Positions 37,354 through 47,223 are shown, counted from the stretch's first letter. The stretch is 64,000 bases of DNA from Pseudomonas saponiphila (GCF_900105185.1 NZ_FNTJ01000001.1:879501-943500), one strand, 5' to 3'. Program-made: numbers and translations. The notes: a model not told the origin generated them from the letters alone.

Positions 37354-37752
37354 ATGGCCACAGAGCTGACCATTGGCAAGCTGGCAGACGCCGCCGGGGT
37401 GAACGTCGAGACGATCCGCTACTACCAGCGACGCGGGCTGCTGGATGAACCAGCCAAACCCTTGGGTGGCCATCGGCGCTATCCGGTGGACATGGTGAAG
37501 CGACTGCGTTTCATCAAGCGGGCTCAGGCGCTGGGTTTCACGCTCTCGGAAGTCGGTGGACTGCTGACGCTGGATGAGTCGTGCGCCTGTGCCGAAACGC
37601 GAGCACGGGCTGCACGCAAGCTCGCGTTGATCGAGCAGAAGATGGCCGACTTGGTCGTCATGCAGCAACTGTTAGGCGAACTGGTGCAGCAATGTTATGC
37701 GGGAGACGGCGGAACGATCTGCCCGATCATCGAGGCACTGATCAGAGAGTAA
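37354..37752 (+). CDS. merR: Mercury-responsive regulator MerR
   Basis: A 132-residue MerR protein: the helix-turn-helix is ELTIGKLADAAGVNVETIRYYQRRGLL. The Hg-binding cysteines are in LTLDESCACAETRARAARKL and GDGGTICPIIEAL, as in Tn21/Tn501 MerR. It starts at the ATG 37354 behind AAGGAG. It represses and, with Hg(II), activates merTP across the shared operator. Confidence 0.94.
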   Translation: MATELTIGKLADAAGVNVETIRYYQRRGLLDEPAKPLGGHRRYPVDMVKRLRFIKRAQALGFTLSEVGGLLTLDESCACAETRARAARKLALIEQKMADLVVMQQLLGELVQQCYAGDGGTICPIIEALIRE

Positions 37753-37804
37753 TGCCTGGCGGGTGAGCTGGAGATCGGAAAGCCCCTTTACGGTGGGATT
37801 CAGA

Positions 37805-37843
37805 GCTTACGTTGGTTTTTGGTTCCATTGCTCCCCAAACCCC
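37805..37843 (-). repeat. Right terminal inverted repeat of the transposon
   Basis: 39 bp, exact inverse complement of 31591-31629; ends ..CCCCAAACCCC against the truncated gene at 37844. Confidence 0.95.
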
Positions 37844-37998
37844 AGCTTGACGCCCTTGGGGGTGCCGTAGTCGGCCTCTAGCTGTGCGTTGGCGCGGCCC
37901 TGTGCGGCTTTTTCCAGTTGGTCGGGCAGGAACAGGCCGCCTTCGAGCTTGACGGTAGGCAGGTTCAGCGCGGCCTGGGTCTTGCGGATGCGTTTCAT
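37844..37998 (-). pseudogene. N-terminal fragment of a probable Eco57I-type DNA methylase, cut by the transposon
   Basis: Only 51 codons remain: MKRIRKTQAALNLPTVKLEGG.. followed by LFLPDQLEKAAQGRANAQLEADYGTPKGVKL; the frame then enters the transposon repeat and stops. This start resembles, from memory, the N-terminus of large N6-adenine methylase/type IIG-like proteins encoded after SNF2 helicases in defence clusters. The identity is an inference from a short fragment plus context. It lies 24 bases after the SNF2 gene in the same operon. No continuation is found left of the transposon. Confidence 0.55.
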
Positions 37999-38022
37999 GG
38001 TTGTTCTTCTCCAGGCCGAGGC

Positions 38023-40812
38023 TTACAGCGAGTCAGGCAGCAGCACGTACACGCCCATCACATCGACCGGCAGGCAGGGGCTGACGCTGTACTGGCCGAC
38101 GTCACGGGTGGCTTCGCGCACGCGCTGGTGGTCGGCCAGCAGGGCATCGGCCCGCTGTTGGGCTACCGCTTGCAGTTGCTGCGGGTGCGCGGCGAGGAAG
38201 TCGAGCGCGGTGCGGATTTCGCGCTGTGCCGCCTCCGGCGGCAGGTTGCCGCTGGGCGTGCATTCGAGCAGGCGACTCACGCCGTCGTCAGCCAGCCATT
38301 GAGGAGCGTTGCGGCCCTGCACAGCCAGAGCAACGGTTTCCTCCGCCATCATCTGAAAGGGTTCGCGGCGGCGCACGTAGCTGAGCTGGTGGCGCAGGCG
38401 CAGAAGATAGAGGGTGGTGACGACCTCCACGTCATTGGTAAGAGTGGCAGCGCAACGGGCGGCCAGCGGACGTTCGCCGACGAGTGCGTCTTCCAGCAGA
38501 TGCTGAGCCAGCAGGCCAACCAGCGGGTGACTACGGTGCAGGTCGCTGAAGTCGATGAGCTGGGGTTTATCGATACCCTCGTCGGCCAAGCGCTGGCGCA
38601 GGGCTTCTGGGAGGTGCTGCGGCAAGAAGCGTGCAGTCTGCTTGCGACCGATTTCCAGCGGTGACCCTAATCGCACGCAAGCGCTTTGCAGGAAACGCTG
38701 CACGTCAGCCTGGGTGCCCAAGGCCTGCTGCTGTTTGTGCCATTCGGGCAGCACCTCGTCTGGCTTGATGCGGCGCTGGGCGAACACAGTGCGATTGGCC
38801 TTGGCTTTTTCCAGCGCGTCGTGCCATTGGGCTTGCAGAGGAGCTAGCAATTGCTCTGGCTCACCGAAGTCGAATGCGACCTGCGGCGACGCGGCGCGAC
38901 TGTCGCTGCGTTTCATCAATGCCGCCTTGACCAGGGCCTGATTGATGCGGGCTTCGTCCTCGGGCAGTGGAACCAGCACGCCGAGTTCCTTCTGGATGGC
39001 CTCGCCCTTCTTGAGGATAACGTTGAGCACGAAGCCATCCACCGGGTTGTCTTGCCCGTAAAGCATGGTGCAACGCACTTCATCGGCCTGCTGACCGAAA
39101 CGATCGACGCGGCCTTCGCGCTGTTCGTGGCGGGTGGGGTTCCAGGCCAGGTCGTAGTGGACGACAGCGGTGAACAGGTGCTGCAGGTTGATGCCTTCGG
39201 AGAGGCAGTCGGTGGCGACCAGGATGCGTTGCTCGGCATCCTCCAACTCATCCACGCGCTCGCGGCGCTCTTCGGTGGTGAGTTCGCCGGTGATGGCATC
39301 GACGGAGGCCTTCGGAAAAGCGGCCTTGAGGTGTTCGGCCACGTAATGAGCGGTGGCGATGTAGCGACAGAACACCACCGGGTGGAAGCCATCCTTCACC
39401 AGGAGGTCAATATGCCGGATGAGCGCAGCCAGCTTTGGATCACCGGCCTTACCGGAAAGACGTTGCGCGTCGGCGATCAAGGCTTGCAGGCGCGGCGCAG
39501 CGTCCTGCACCTGTGCTGGCGGCTCCAGATCACTGCCGGAGAGGTCATCGGCCTCGCCATCGTGCAGGCGCTCATCGCCGAGAAGCGTCTCGTCCGGCAC
39601 AGTGCCTTCCAGCCGTGTGGTCAACGCCTTGACGGCGGCTGCGGGCGACGATGCCACGCAGCGCAACAATGCCAGGGTGGCGTACCAGATGAGGCGCGCG
39701 CCGCCTTGCTGTTCTTGCTGCTCAACAGTTTCAGCCAGTTCGCGGCAGTAATCCTGCACGGCGTCGAAGAACGCGCCCCATTCGCCGCTGAGCTGGTAGG
39801 TAAGCTCGGTTTTCATGCGGCGGGGAAAACCTCGTCCGTCATGGGTCTCGGCCTGCCATTCAACGATGTCCTTGCGACGGCGCTGGACGAAGTGGCGGGC
39901 CAGTTCCTGACGCAGCGGGTCGGAGGCTGTCATGCGGCCTTGTAATGCGGCAAAACGTGGATCGAGCAGCGACAGCAAGTTATAGAAGGCGGTTTCGTCA
40001 CCAGAGTGAGGGGTGGCGGTCAGCAGAACCAGGTGTCGCTGCGCGTCACGGGCAAGGCGTTGCAGCAGCTCGAAGCGCAATTGCTTGCCCGCGCCGCTGC
40101 TGGCGCAGGTGTGGGCCTCGTCAACGATGATGCATTCGGGGGCGGTAGCGAGAAACTGTTCGCGGTGGCGTTCGCTCTTGATGTAGTCCAGGCTGACGAC
40201 CACCACGGGATGATGGTCGAACAGGCGCACACCATGCGGAAGATCACGTTCGATGCGGGAGGCCGAAGCCGAAGTCAACGCCACGGCCTGAAGGTTGAAG
40301 CGGGTCTCCAACTCACTTTGCCACTGCTCGACAAGGTGCGGCGGGCAGAGGATGGCCAGGCGGGCGATTTCGCCACGGTCCATCAGCTCGCGTGCGATCA
40401 GGCCGGCTTCGATGGTCTTGCCGATGCCCACGTCATCAGCGATCAGCAGGCGTACAGTGGACAGACGCAGTGCCATCAGCAACGGCACAAGCTGGTAGCC
40501 GCGAGGCTCCACCGCGATATTGCCAAAGGAGCGGAACGGGCCGGCGCCGGCGCGCAGGGTCAGGCGCAAGGCATCGCGTAGCAACAGCGCGGCGGCATGG
40601 TTGCCGGCGCGTGCAGGATCGGGCCAGTCGAAGGTGGCAGGTTCGACGGGATGCAGCTCCAACTCTGGGATCAGGGCGATGCTTTCGTCATCGGCGCCGC
40701 TCAATGGACGCAGGCGCAGCCAGTCGCGGCGGGAGTCGCTTTGCACCACCCATTCGCGGCCTCGGGCGCGCACCAGATTGCCGGGCAGAAAGTCGTGTTC
40801 GAGGATCGTCAT
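38023..40812 (-). CDS. SNF2/RapA-like helicase of a defence-type operon (DrmD-like)
   Basis: A 929-residue superfamily 2 ATPase. Motif I is LLIADDVGIGKTIEAGL (about 126-133), motif II VDEAHTC (about 231), motif III LLTATPHSGDE, and motif VI HEQREGRVDRFGQ (about 565). This set matches Swi2/Snf2 translocases and DISARM DrmD-type helicases. The C-terminal ~300 residues carry no motif I recognise. It starts 6 bases after the giant helicase stop and is followed by the truncated putative methylase, so it is the third gene of one operon. Translocation on foreign or unmodified DNA is inferred. Confidence 0.85.
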   Translation of the reverse strand: MTILEHDFLPGNLVRARGREWVVQSDSRRDWLRLRPLSGADDESIALIPELELHPVEPATFDWPDPARAGNHAAALLLRDALRLTLRAGAGPFRSFGNIAVEPRGYQLVPLLMALRLSTVRLLIADDVGIGKTIEAGLIARELMDRGEIARLAILCPPHLVEQWQSELETRFNLQAVALTSASASRIERDLPHGVRLFDHHPVVVVSLDYIKSERHREQFLATAPECIIVDEAHTCASSGAGKQLRFELLQRLARDAQRHLVLLTATPHSGDETAFYNLLSLLDPRFAALQGRMTASDPLRQELARHFVQRRRKDIVEWQAETHDGRGFPRRMKTELTYQLSGEWGAFFDAVQDYCRELAETVEQQEQQGGARLIWYATLALLRCVASSPAAAVKALTTRLEGTVPDETLLGDERLHDGEADDLSGSDLEPPAQVQDAAPRLQALIADAQRLSGKAGDPKLAALIRHIDLLVKDGFHPVVFCRYIATAHYVAEHLKAAFPKASVDAITGELTTEERRERVDELEDAEQRILVATDCLSEGINLQHLFTAVVHYDLAWNPTRHEQREGRVDRFGQQADEVRCTMLYGQDNPVDGFVLNVILKKGEAIQKELGVLVPLPEDEARINQALVKAALMKRSDSRAASPQVAFDFGEPEQLLAPLQAQWHDALEKAKANRTVFAQRRIKPDEVLPEWHKQQQALGTQADVQRFLQSACVRLGSPLEIGRKQTARFLPQHLPEALRQRLADEGIDKPQLIDFSDLHRSHPLVGLLAQHLLEDALVGERPLAARCAATLTNDVEVVTTLYLLRLRHQLSYVRRREPFQMMAEETVALAVQGRNAPQWLADDGVSRLLECTPSGNLPPEAAQREIRTALDFLAAHPQQLQAVAQQRADALLADHQRVREATRDVGQYSVSPCLPVDVMGVYVLLPDSL

Positions 40813-40818
40813 ACGCCT

Positions 40819-43800
40819 TTATTCCTTGGAACCGAACACATCGGCGTGCGCGGCGAATTGTTGTGGCCAGCGTGAAGCGTCCGAAAAATCGAGCACCTGC
40901 CAGCCTTTGTCCTGCAATACGCTGGTGGTCTGATCATCCACAGCGGACAGAAAGACCAAAGCGCGGGCTGCCTTGTACTGGGCAGCGGCGATGGCTGCAC
41001 CATTGTTGACGGACACGTTGACCGCATCAGGTTGCACGCCCCCTGCCTGGCTGAGCGCGGACAGCCAGGCGTCGAGTGGCTCGTCTGCCAAGATCGTCGC
41101 TGCAACGGGGGCCGCGCTGCATTCCACAGGTTGTACCTGAGCATTGGCCAGCGCGACCAGCAGCTTGAGCGCATCCGCATTGCGGCGGTTGATGTGTTCG
41201 TGATCCGGCTGGTTGAAGTAGGACAGCAGGCACTGATAGCAGCCGGCTTCGCACTGATGATTGCCAAGTGCATCGGTCTGTTCCAGCGACGGCAGATCGT
41301 CCAGCGTCCAAATGCCGCTCTGCGGTTTGCGATAGTGAATCAGTTGCAGGGCATTGCTGGCTACGAGTGCAAGGTCGTCGCGATTGTTTGCCAGGCGAGT
41401 GAGCACACCCGCACCGCCTTCCGCCGCTTCGTAGAACAGCAAGGCGCGGCGCTCGTCGGACTTCGGCAGTGGCTCGACCACCAGTTCGGATTCCTCGATC
41501 TGGAAAGTCATTTCGATACCGCGCTTGAGCGCGGCCTGCAAAGTGGCCATGGCCTCCAGCGACAGTGCATGTACGGGAGCGAAGATCAGCAGATTGCGAT
41601 GATCTTCCACAAAAGGAACGATGCGCTGGTTGGGCACCTTCTCCAGCAAAGCATCGTCGCCGCCCTGGTCGTCTTCCGCATCCGGTGCGTCCTGCTTGCT
41701 CCAGGTGCCCGTGATGGGATTGATGTAGAAGCCCAGTTGCTCCTTGTCTTTGCGCCTGCGCCAGCCGCGATTGATGCGCCAGATTTGCGCAGCGGGCGCG
41801 TAGGTGAGCTCGCCCAGCACGTCCTCGCCTTGTTGGATCGTGGCCTTCTGCTGCTGGATACGACCATCGGGGCCGGGTAGAAAGCGGTAGGTGGTTTGCA
41901 GCTCGAAGCCCTGACGCTGGCGCTCCTCATCGTTGATGGAAATGCGCTCGGTGGCCACGGTCTCCACGGTTTCGATGCGGTAGAGCTCGCGCACCCAATC
42001 GTGCTCGGTGAGCAAGGCGTCGCAGTTCTCGCAGCGATTGACCAGCGGCTGTTCGCCGCCCGGCTCGCCGAGATGACCGTAGCCGCATTGGCTGCACACC
42101 AACGAGGCAATGGTGGCCAACTGGCTGTTGCCGGAAATGTGGTCTGTATTGCCTACGTTGAGTTTGGCACGCACCACGCGGTACATGCGACCCTGGTGGT
42201 AAATGAGGCTGCGCGGGCCGAATTCGGACAGGGCCAGGAAGCGTGGCCGACTGACCATGCTGCCTTCGTCATCCTTGCCATTGACGGCCTGGCCGCCACG
42301 GGCGGGAATCCAGGCCATCAGCGGCAGGCGCGGGAAGTTGTAGCCTGGCAAAAAGCCTTGGCTGGCCAAGTAGCGATACGTATAGAAGTCATTGTTCTGG
42401 CCGTTGCCGGACTTGAGCAATACGGCGTACTGGCGCGCGGCGTCGCCGTAGCGGCGCTGGGCATTTTGGCGCTCAGTGTGCGAGGCCGTGTGGCTCTTGA
42501 CGATGCGATCTGCCATCTCCATCTGTTCACGCGTTGCCTCAAACAGCTTGCGCCAGCGCTCCAGCGCCCCAGAGAACGCCTGCGCCGCGTTGTCGATGAC
42601 CTGGCGCACATAGTCAGGCGTGAACCAGGCGCTGCCTTCAAGCTCGCCCGCGAGCTGGTCGATGACCCGCCCGGCACTGGCCAAGGCCCGCTGCTGGACG
42701 GCCTGCGCTCGCAGCGCCTCGTGCAAGGACTGTTTCAGTGGTTTGCCGGGCTGGTCGAGATCCAGCATCGGCGCAATGCTGTCGTCCAGCTGCACCTGGG
42801 TACTGGCCAGCCAGACCGCCTGCAGATGGCTGTCAATAAGATCGCGGTTGCTCAGGTCGAGAGTTGGCGCGCGCACGACGCCGTGCACCATCTGCTCGGC
42901 ATTGTGGAAGAACCACTGGTCATGCGGACTGAGCGCCGCGCAATAGGTGATGACCAGCGCCTGCTGACCCGAGCGACCGGCACGGCCGCTGCGCTGGGCG
43001 TAGTTGGCGGGGGTCGGCGGCACATTACGCAGGTACACGGTGTTGAGCGCGGAGATATCCACGCCCAGCTCCATCGTGGGGGAACAGAACATCACCGGCA
43101 GCCGCTCCAACGGCGCTTCGTGGGCCGGGTTCTGCGCCCAATCCTGCCTGTCTTTTTCGGTGTAGCGGAAGCGCTGCTCCAGCAGCTGCCGGCGTGGCGC
43201 ATCCACCTGGGCAGTGTGTTCCTGGGCCTCGAAGTCGAACAGCGGATGCGAGGGCTGACGCAGCAGGTCGGCAATGCTGAGATACAGCGCTCGGAAATAC
43301 TGATTGATGCGATTGCTTTCTGCCTGCTGCTCATCGGCAATCAGGCACCAGTCGAGGGCTGCCGCGTTCAGACGCCAGCCTGCGAGTTGGGCGTCGATAG
43401 GCTGGCGCTGCACGTAACCGTAATTCTTGGCGGACTCCAGCAGGGCTTCGATCAGCTCGGCCCATTCGGGATCTTTCCACTGCGCGACCTCGCTGGCGCA
43501 GGCGCTGTTACGCCAGAAGGCAGCCGTCTTTATTTGCCGCAGCAGACGGGAGCGTGGACCACCTGTCACCAGGTCGGTGCGCGGCTTGCCCTTGTATTCC
43601 GGGCGCTTGCCGAGGATGAGATAGCGGCCGGTATCGAGTTTCTCGTCGGGAGCGAAGGCCCAACGCTCATTCAGGTAGGTGTGGGCGCTGGTGCGTGCCT
43701 TGTCCTGCTCGACCGGGTCGAGGTAACGACTTTCCAGGCACAGATGGCGGCGCAAGGCGTCGAACAGTAGTTCGAACAAAACTGTACGCTGCACTGCCGT

Positions 43801-46092
43801 CAATTTGGTCAAGGTGCTGTTTGCAGCAAAGATGCTGGCGTCAGCGCAAAAGGCATCCAGGTCTCGATACCGAATCTTTAACAGACCAAGTTGATCCAGA
43901 TTCGGATTATTGAAACGCCAGCCATGCCGCAGATCACGCAGTAGCCGGTAGGCGATGATGAAACGCAGTGTGCGTTGTGCTTCCTGTCGAGCCAGTCCCA
44001 TGAGCTTGGGGGTGCGCAGATACTCCACCAAGGTCGCTTCATCGACCCCTTGAAAGCCGAGGGCCTTGAAGACGCTTTCGGCCAAGTGTTCTTCATCGAG
44101 TTGGCCGCCGCTGCCCTGTAGTGCACCGATCAAGCCGGCACGCAGCGTCAGCAGGAAAATGAAGTCGTTGAAATGTCCCGCCTGCAGAGCGGCATCCTGG
44201 CGGTTGTCGGTAAACCCAAGCAACTTGCGTGGGTCAGGCTGCCCTGGCGCAGGTTCGGAAAGTGCGAACAATTGCTGCAAGGCCGCTAGGGCAATCATGG
44301 TAGTGGCCGAAGAGCGGCCTTCGCCGGACAGGCTGGAGAGGCGGTTGGCATCCTTGCCGTGGGCTTCGTGTGTCGTACCGCAGTTCAGGCAGAAGCGGAA
44401 CTTTCCCGGAATGAACCAGAACTCCGTCCCCGAGCCCGTTTGCCCTTTGGCATCGACCGTGACCATATAGGGAACGGCATTCTTGTAGGCTGGCTTGATT
44501 TTGGGTTCGCTACGGCTGAGGTCGATCCAGGTTTCCGGCAGGTCTTCGAGCAGGCCACCGTATTGCTGCCCGGGCACCAGAGGACACAGAAAGCCATAGC
44601 TGGCGTCGTCTTCTGCCGCGATATCGTCGATTTCACGTGAGCTGAAGCTGACCGGTTGCTGTGCGTGCCAGACAGGTAGGTATTCCTGGCCGCAATCGCG
44701 GCAGAAGTGCGTCGGGTAAAGCAGTACATTCTCTTGCTGTCGCCCCGGCGCGAAACGCTGAGCATCGAGCGTGACATGGCGCTTACCTCGGGCCTCCAGC
44801 GTGGTGAGTACCTTGCCGGGACCGCTGATGAACTGGTGCAACTTGAATGCGAAAGGCGGCCTGCCCTGGGGCGTTCGCACATCATGGGCAGCCACTAGAA
44901 AGCGCTGCAGAGCGGCGCGAGCGGCTTCAGGCTGGCACCCCGAATCTTCGGCGAGGCGGCGGCTGGCCTCTTCCAGCGTCATGGGTCTTGCACGCCTTGG
45001 AGGCTCGTCCGCAGGCAGTTCGATGCCCAGATTCAATTCCACCCAGATGGCCAGCGGATCATTGCGAAACGCGTCAAAGTCAGCCCAAGCATCCTGATTT
45101 CGTGAAATTGTTGCTGGCAGTTCGTTTCGGATGGCGTTGACGTCCTTGAGCGGGTTAGTGACGCGCTCCAGTGTCTCGCCTATGACGTCATGCTCGCTGA
45201 TCCGGGTGCCAAACAATTTGCTGGCTACATCAGCAACCACGCGGTTGCGGTCGGCTTGGCTGCCTGTGCTGGACATGGTGGCCGACGTACCGATGCAGAC
45301 CAGTTGCTCGGCTTTCAGGCGCTCTCGCAGGCGACGCACCAGCAAGGCAACGTCCGCCCCTTGACGGCCACGGTAGGTATGCAACTCATCCAGCACCAGG
45401 AACTCAAGTCCCTCGCAGTGTTCCACCACGCGCCGATCCACTTCGTCGAAGCGCGTGAGGATGTACTCCAGCATCATGAAGTTGGTAAGCAGGATATCGG
45501 GCGGGTCATCCGCAATAGCAGTGCGTTCCGCCTTGCTTTCCTGGCCGGTGTAGCGCTTGACGGTGAAGGGACGAGACTCTGGCGCATAGCCATGCAAAAA
45601 CTTGTCGAGTTCTTCCAATTGGCTGTTGGCCAGAGCATTCATCGGATAGATGACAATGGCCCTGGTACGTGCTTCGCCATCGGATTGCTTGGCCTTGAGT
45701 ATGCGATCGATGATCGGGATGAAAAAGGACAGGGACTTCCCCGACCCCGTTCCGGTTGTGACCACATAGCTTTGGCGTTCCTGGCCTTTGGCCAGGGCTT
45801 CCATTTGGTGCTTGTAAAGATGCAGGGGACTTGGTTTGCCTTCCGTCTTCCCAACCTGAAAGATGTCTGCGCAGGCAGGATGCAGGACCCCCTCCGCCAC
45901 CAGATCCTGCACTGTGCCTTGACGTTGATAATTCGGGTTGATCTGCACCAACGGTTCAGGCCAATAGCGGCCTTGCGCATATTGATGCTCGACCTCGGCT
46001 TGGATATCAGGTGCGGCGATGCGAACGAAACTGCGGGAAAAGCTGCCGTATCGTTCGATGAGCTGGTCGCGGAATTGGAAAACGTTATCCAT
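40819..46092 (-). CDS. Giant DEAD/DEAH helicase with C-terminal DUF1998 (DruE / YprA-like)
   Basis: A 1757-residue protein. An N-terminal helicase core has VVTTGTGSGKSLSF (Walker A, about 113-120), FLVLDELHTYRGRQGAD (motif II), CIGTSATM (motif III) and YAQRSGRAGRSGQQALVITY (motif VI, about 1030). A ~750-residue insertion lies between the helicase lobes. Zinc-knuckle Cys pairs occur at HFCRDCGQEY (about 460), FCLNCGTTHE and CSQCGYGH..CENCDALL (about 1330), and the DUF1998 end has CYQCLLSYFNQPDHEHINR (about 1620). Size and layout recall Druantia DruE and fuse the roles split between DISARM DrmA and DrmB. It lies between Fic (9-base gap) and the SNF2 gene (6-base gap). Confidence 0.85.
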   Translation of the reverse strand: MDNVFQFRDQLIERYGSFSRSFVRIAAPDIQAEVEHQYAQGRYWPEPLVQINPNYQRQGTVQDLVAEGVLHPACADIFQVGKTEGKPSPLHLYKHQMEALAKGQERQSYVVTTGTGSGKSLSFFIPIIDRILKAKQSDGEARTRAIVIYPMNALANSQLEELDKFLHGYAPESRPFTVKRYTGQESKAERTAIADDPPDILLTNFMMLEYILTRFDEVDRRVVEHCEGLEFLVLDELHTYRGRQGADVALLVRRLRERLKAEQLVCIGTSATMSSTGSQADRNRVVADVASKLFGTRISEHDVIGETLERVTNPLKDVNAIRNELPATISRNQDAWADFDAFRNDPLAIWVELNLGIELPADEPPRRARPMTLEEASRRLAEDSGCQPEAARAALQRFLVAAHDVRTPQGRPPFAFKLHQFISGPGKVLTTLEARGKRHVTLDAQRFAPGRQQENVLLYPTHFCRDCGQEYLPVWHAQQPVSFSSREIDDIAAEDDASYGFLCPLVPGQQYGGLLEDLPETWIDLSRSEPKIKPAYKNAVPYMVTVDAKGQTGSGTEFWFIPGKFRFCLNCGTTHEAHGKDANRLSSLSGEGRSSATTMIALAALQQLFALSEPAPGQPDPRKLLGFTDNRQDAALQAGHFNDFIFLLTLRAGLIGALQGSGGQLDEEHLAESVFKALGFQGVDEATLVEYLRTPKLMGLARQEAQRTLRFIIAYRLLRDLRHGWRFNNPNLDQLGLLKIRYRDLDAFCADASIFAANSTLTKLTAVQRTVLFELLFDALRRHLCLESRYLDPVEQDKARTSAHTYLNERWAFAPDEKLDTGRYLILGKRPEYKGKPRTDLVTGGPRSRLLRQIKTAAFWRNSACASEVAQWKDPEWAELIEALLESAKNYGYVQRQPIDAQLAGWRLNAAALDWCLIADEQQAESNRINQYFRALYLSIADLLRQPSHPLFDFEAQEHTAQVDAPRRQLLEQRFRYTEKDRQDWAQNPAHEAPLERLPVMFCSPTMELGVDISALNTVYLRNVPPTPANYAQRSGRAGRSGQQALVITYCAALSPHDQWFFHNAEQMVHGVVRAPTLDLSNRDLIDSHLQAVWLASTQVQLDDSIAPMLDLDQPGKPLKQSLHEALRAQAVQQRALASAGRVIDQLAGELEGSAWFTPDYVRQVIDNAAQAFSGALERWRKLFEATREQMEMADRIVKSHTASHTERQNAQRRYGDAARQYAVLLKSGNGQNNDFYTYRYLASQGFLPGYNFPRLPLMAWIPARGGQAVNGKDDEGSMVSRPRFLALSEFGPRSLIYHQGRMYRVVRAKLNVGNTDHISGNSQLATIASLVCSQCGYGHLGEPGGEQPLVNRCENCDALLTEHDWVRELYRIETVETVATERISINDEERQRQGFELQTTYRFLPGPDGRIQQQKATIQQGEDVLGELTYAPAAQIWRINRGWRRRKDKEQLGFYINPITGTWSKQDAPDAEDDQGGDDALLEKVPNQRIVPFVEDHRNLLIFAPVHALSLEAMATLQAALKRGIEMTFQIEESELVVEPLPKSDERRALLFYEAAEGGAGVLTRLANNRDDLALVASNALQLIHYRKPQSGIWTLDDLPSLEQTDALGNHQCEAGCYQCLLSYFNQPDHEHINRRNADALKLLVALANAQVQPVECSAAPVAATILADEPLDAWLSALSQAGGVQPDAVNVSVNNGAAIAAAQYKAARALVFLSAVDDQTTSVLQDKGWQVLDFSDASRWPQQFAAHADVFGSKE

Positions 46093-46101
46093 GGAGAGTC
46101 C

Positions 46102-47202
46102 TCAGTGATCCATCTTGTGGCCAATCGCCAGAACCGCTGTACTAACGGAGGTGCCTGCTGTGATGCGCTTCCATTTCGCACCTCGCCCCTTGCCAGTCGA
46201 TTCGATCAACCCCTCTGATTTCATCGCCCGCAGCACCAGCCGCACCATGTCCCGGCTCACGCCCGGGCAAGCTTCTTCAATTTCGGAAATCGAGAACGGC
46301 AGGGTGCGCCCCAGGACTTCCGCACGCACCCGGTCGCCTTTGCTGCCACGTCCCCGCTCGATGGTGCCGACACGCTCCTCGAACTCGCGATAGGCCCGTA
46401 GCAAGGCACCCCAGAAGTAATCAAGCCAGGGTTTGGCGTTGTGCTGCCCCTGGTGCCAACCCTGAGAGCTGGCTTCCAGCGTCTCGTAATAACCTTCCTT
46501 GGTATCCTCGAAGATGCGTTCCAGGCTGATGTAGCGGCCCACGGCATAGTCGAAGTGGTAGAGCAGCAGCAGGGTCAACAAGCGGGACATGCGACCGTTG
46601 CCGTCCGGGAAAGGGTGGATGCACAGGAAGTCGAGCATCGCCAGTGGCACCAGCACCAGTGGGTCGGCCAGGTGCTGGTCCAATGCGGTGGCGTAGCGCC
46701 CGGTCAGATCAGCCATTGCCATCGGCGTCAGATGCGCCGCGACCGGCTGGAAGCGCAGCCGCGACGTGCCATCCGAGTGGCGCTCGATGATGTCGTTGTT
46801 AGTCGCCTTCCAGCGCCCGCCCGCCTGCGGCATGTAGCGGTACAGCAGGGTGTGCAGTTGCAGCACCACGCCTTCGCTGAAGGGCATGTGCACGGCCGAT
46901 TCGTGGATCAGCGCCAGAGCATCACGGTAGCCGGCGATCTCCTGTTCGGAACGGCTCTTTGGCGTTGCGTTGCGGATGACCAGAGACTTCAGCCGCGAAG
47001 GCGCTACGACAACGCCTTCCAGCCGGTTGGACGACTCGGTGGATTCGACTACCGCGACCTGGCGTAGGCCTTTGAGGGCTTCAGGCGACTGCGCGGCATA
47101 GAGCTGTTGCTTGCCCTGATACTCGCCCAGTGTGCGCAACGTGGCAGCCTGGGTGCCATCGAAGCGAAGCGCGGCAAGGTACTCGGGTGTGAGCGAGTGC
47201 AT
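46102..47202 (-). CDS. Fic-domain AMPylator-like protein with C-terminal winged helix
   Basis: A 366-residue protein. The Fic core has HPFPDGNGRMSR (196-207) with catalytic His196, and an N-terminal inhibitory motif SNRLEG (58-63; pattern S/TxxxEG/N), which makes it a class II auto-inhibited Fic enzyme that would transfer AMP to target proteins. The last ~75 residues (LPFSISEIEEACPGVSRDMVRLVLRAMKSEGLI..KGRGAKWKRI) form a winged helix, suggesting DNA binding and self-regulation. It is the first gene of the operon with the two helicases. A direct repeat upstream (47224-47256) is a likely operator. Confidence 0.88.
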   Translation of the reverse strand: MHSLTPEYLAALRFDGTQAATLRTLGEYQGKQQLYAAQSPEALKGLRQVAVVESTESSNRLEGVVVAPSRLKSLVIRNATPKSRSEQEIAGYRDALALIHESAVHMPFSEGVVLQLHTLLYRYMPQAGGRWKATNNDIIERHSDGTSRLRFQPVAAHLTPMAMADLTGRYATALDQHLADPLVLVPLAMLDFLCIHPFPDGNGRMSRLLTLLLLYHFDYAVGRYISLERIFEDTKEGYYETLEASSQGWHQGQHNAKPWLDYFWGALLRAYREFEERVGTIERGRGSKGDRVRAEVLGRTLPFSISEIEEACPGVSRDMVRLVLRAMKSEGLIESTGKGRGAKWKRITAGTSVSTAVLAIGHKMDH

Positions 47203-47223
47203 GGAATGTAGGCCCAGGCCGTC

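Larger units (their letters stand above)
31591..37843. mobile_element. Tn5563-like Tn3-family transposon (6253 bp)
   Basis: Perfect 39-bp terminal inverted repeats (31591-31629, 37805-37843) start GGGGTTTGGGGAGCAATGGA and resemble Tn3-family ends. Contents are tnpR, a res region, a RHH/PIN toxin-antitoxin pair, tnpA, and a mercury module with merR, merT, merP and a small GDCC protein but no merA. This content and size match what I recall of Tn5563 from P. alcaligenes plasmid pRA2. The 5 bases outside each end (GAGAA and AGCTT) differ, so no target duplication is left. Confidence 0.9.

Noticed and set aside
41896..43770. 624-codon open frame on the plus strand
   Set aside because: Shadow of the giant helicase; no motifs and no ribosome site.
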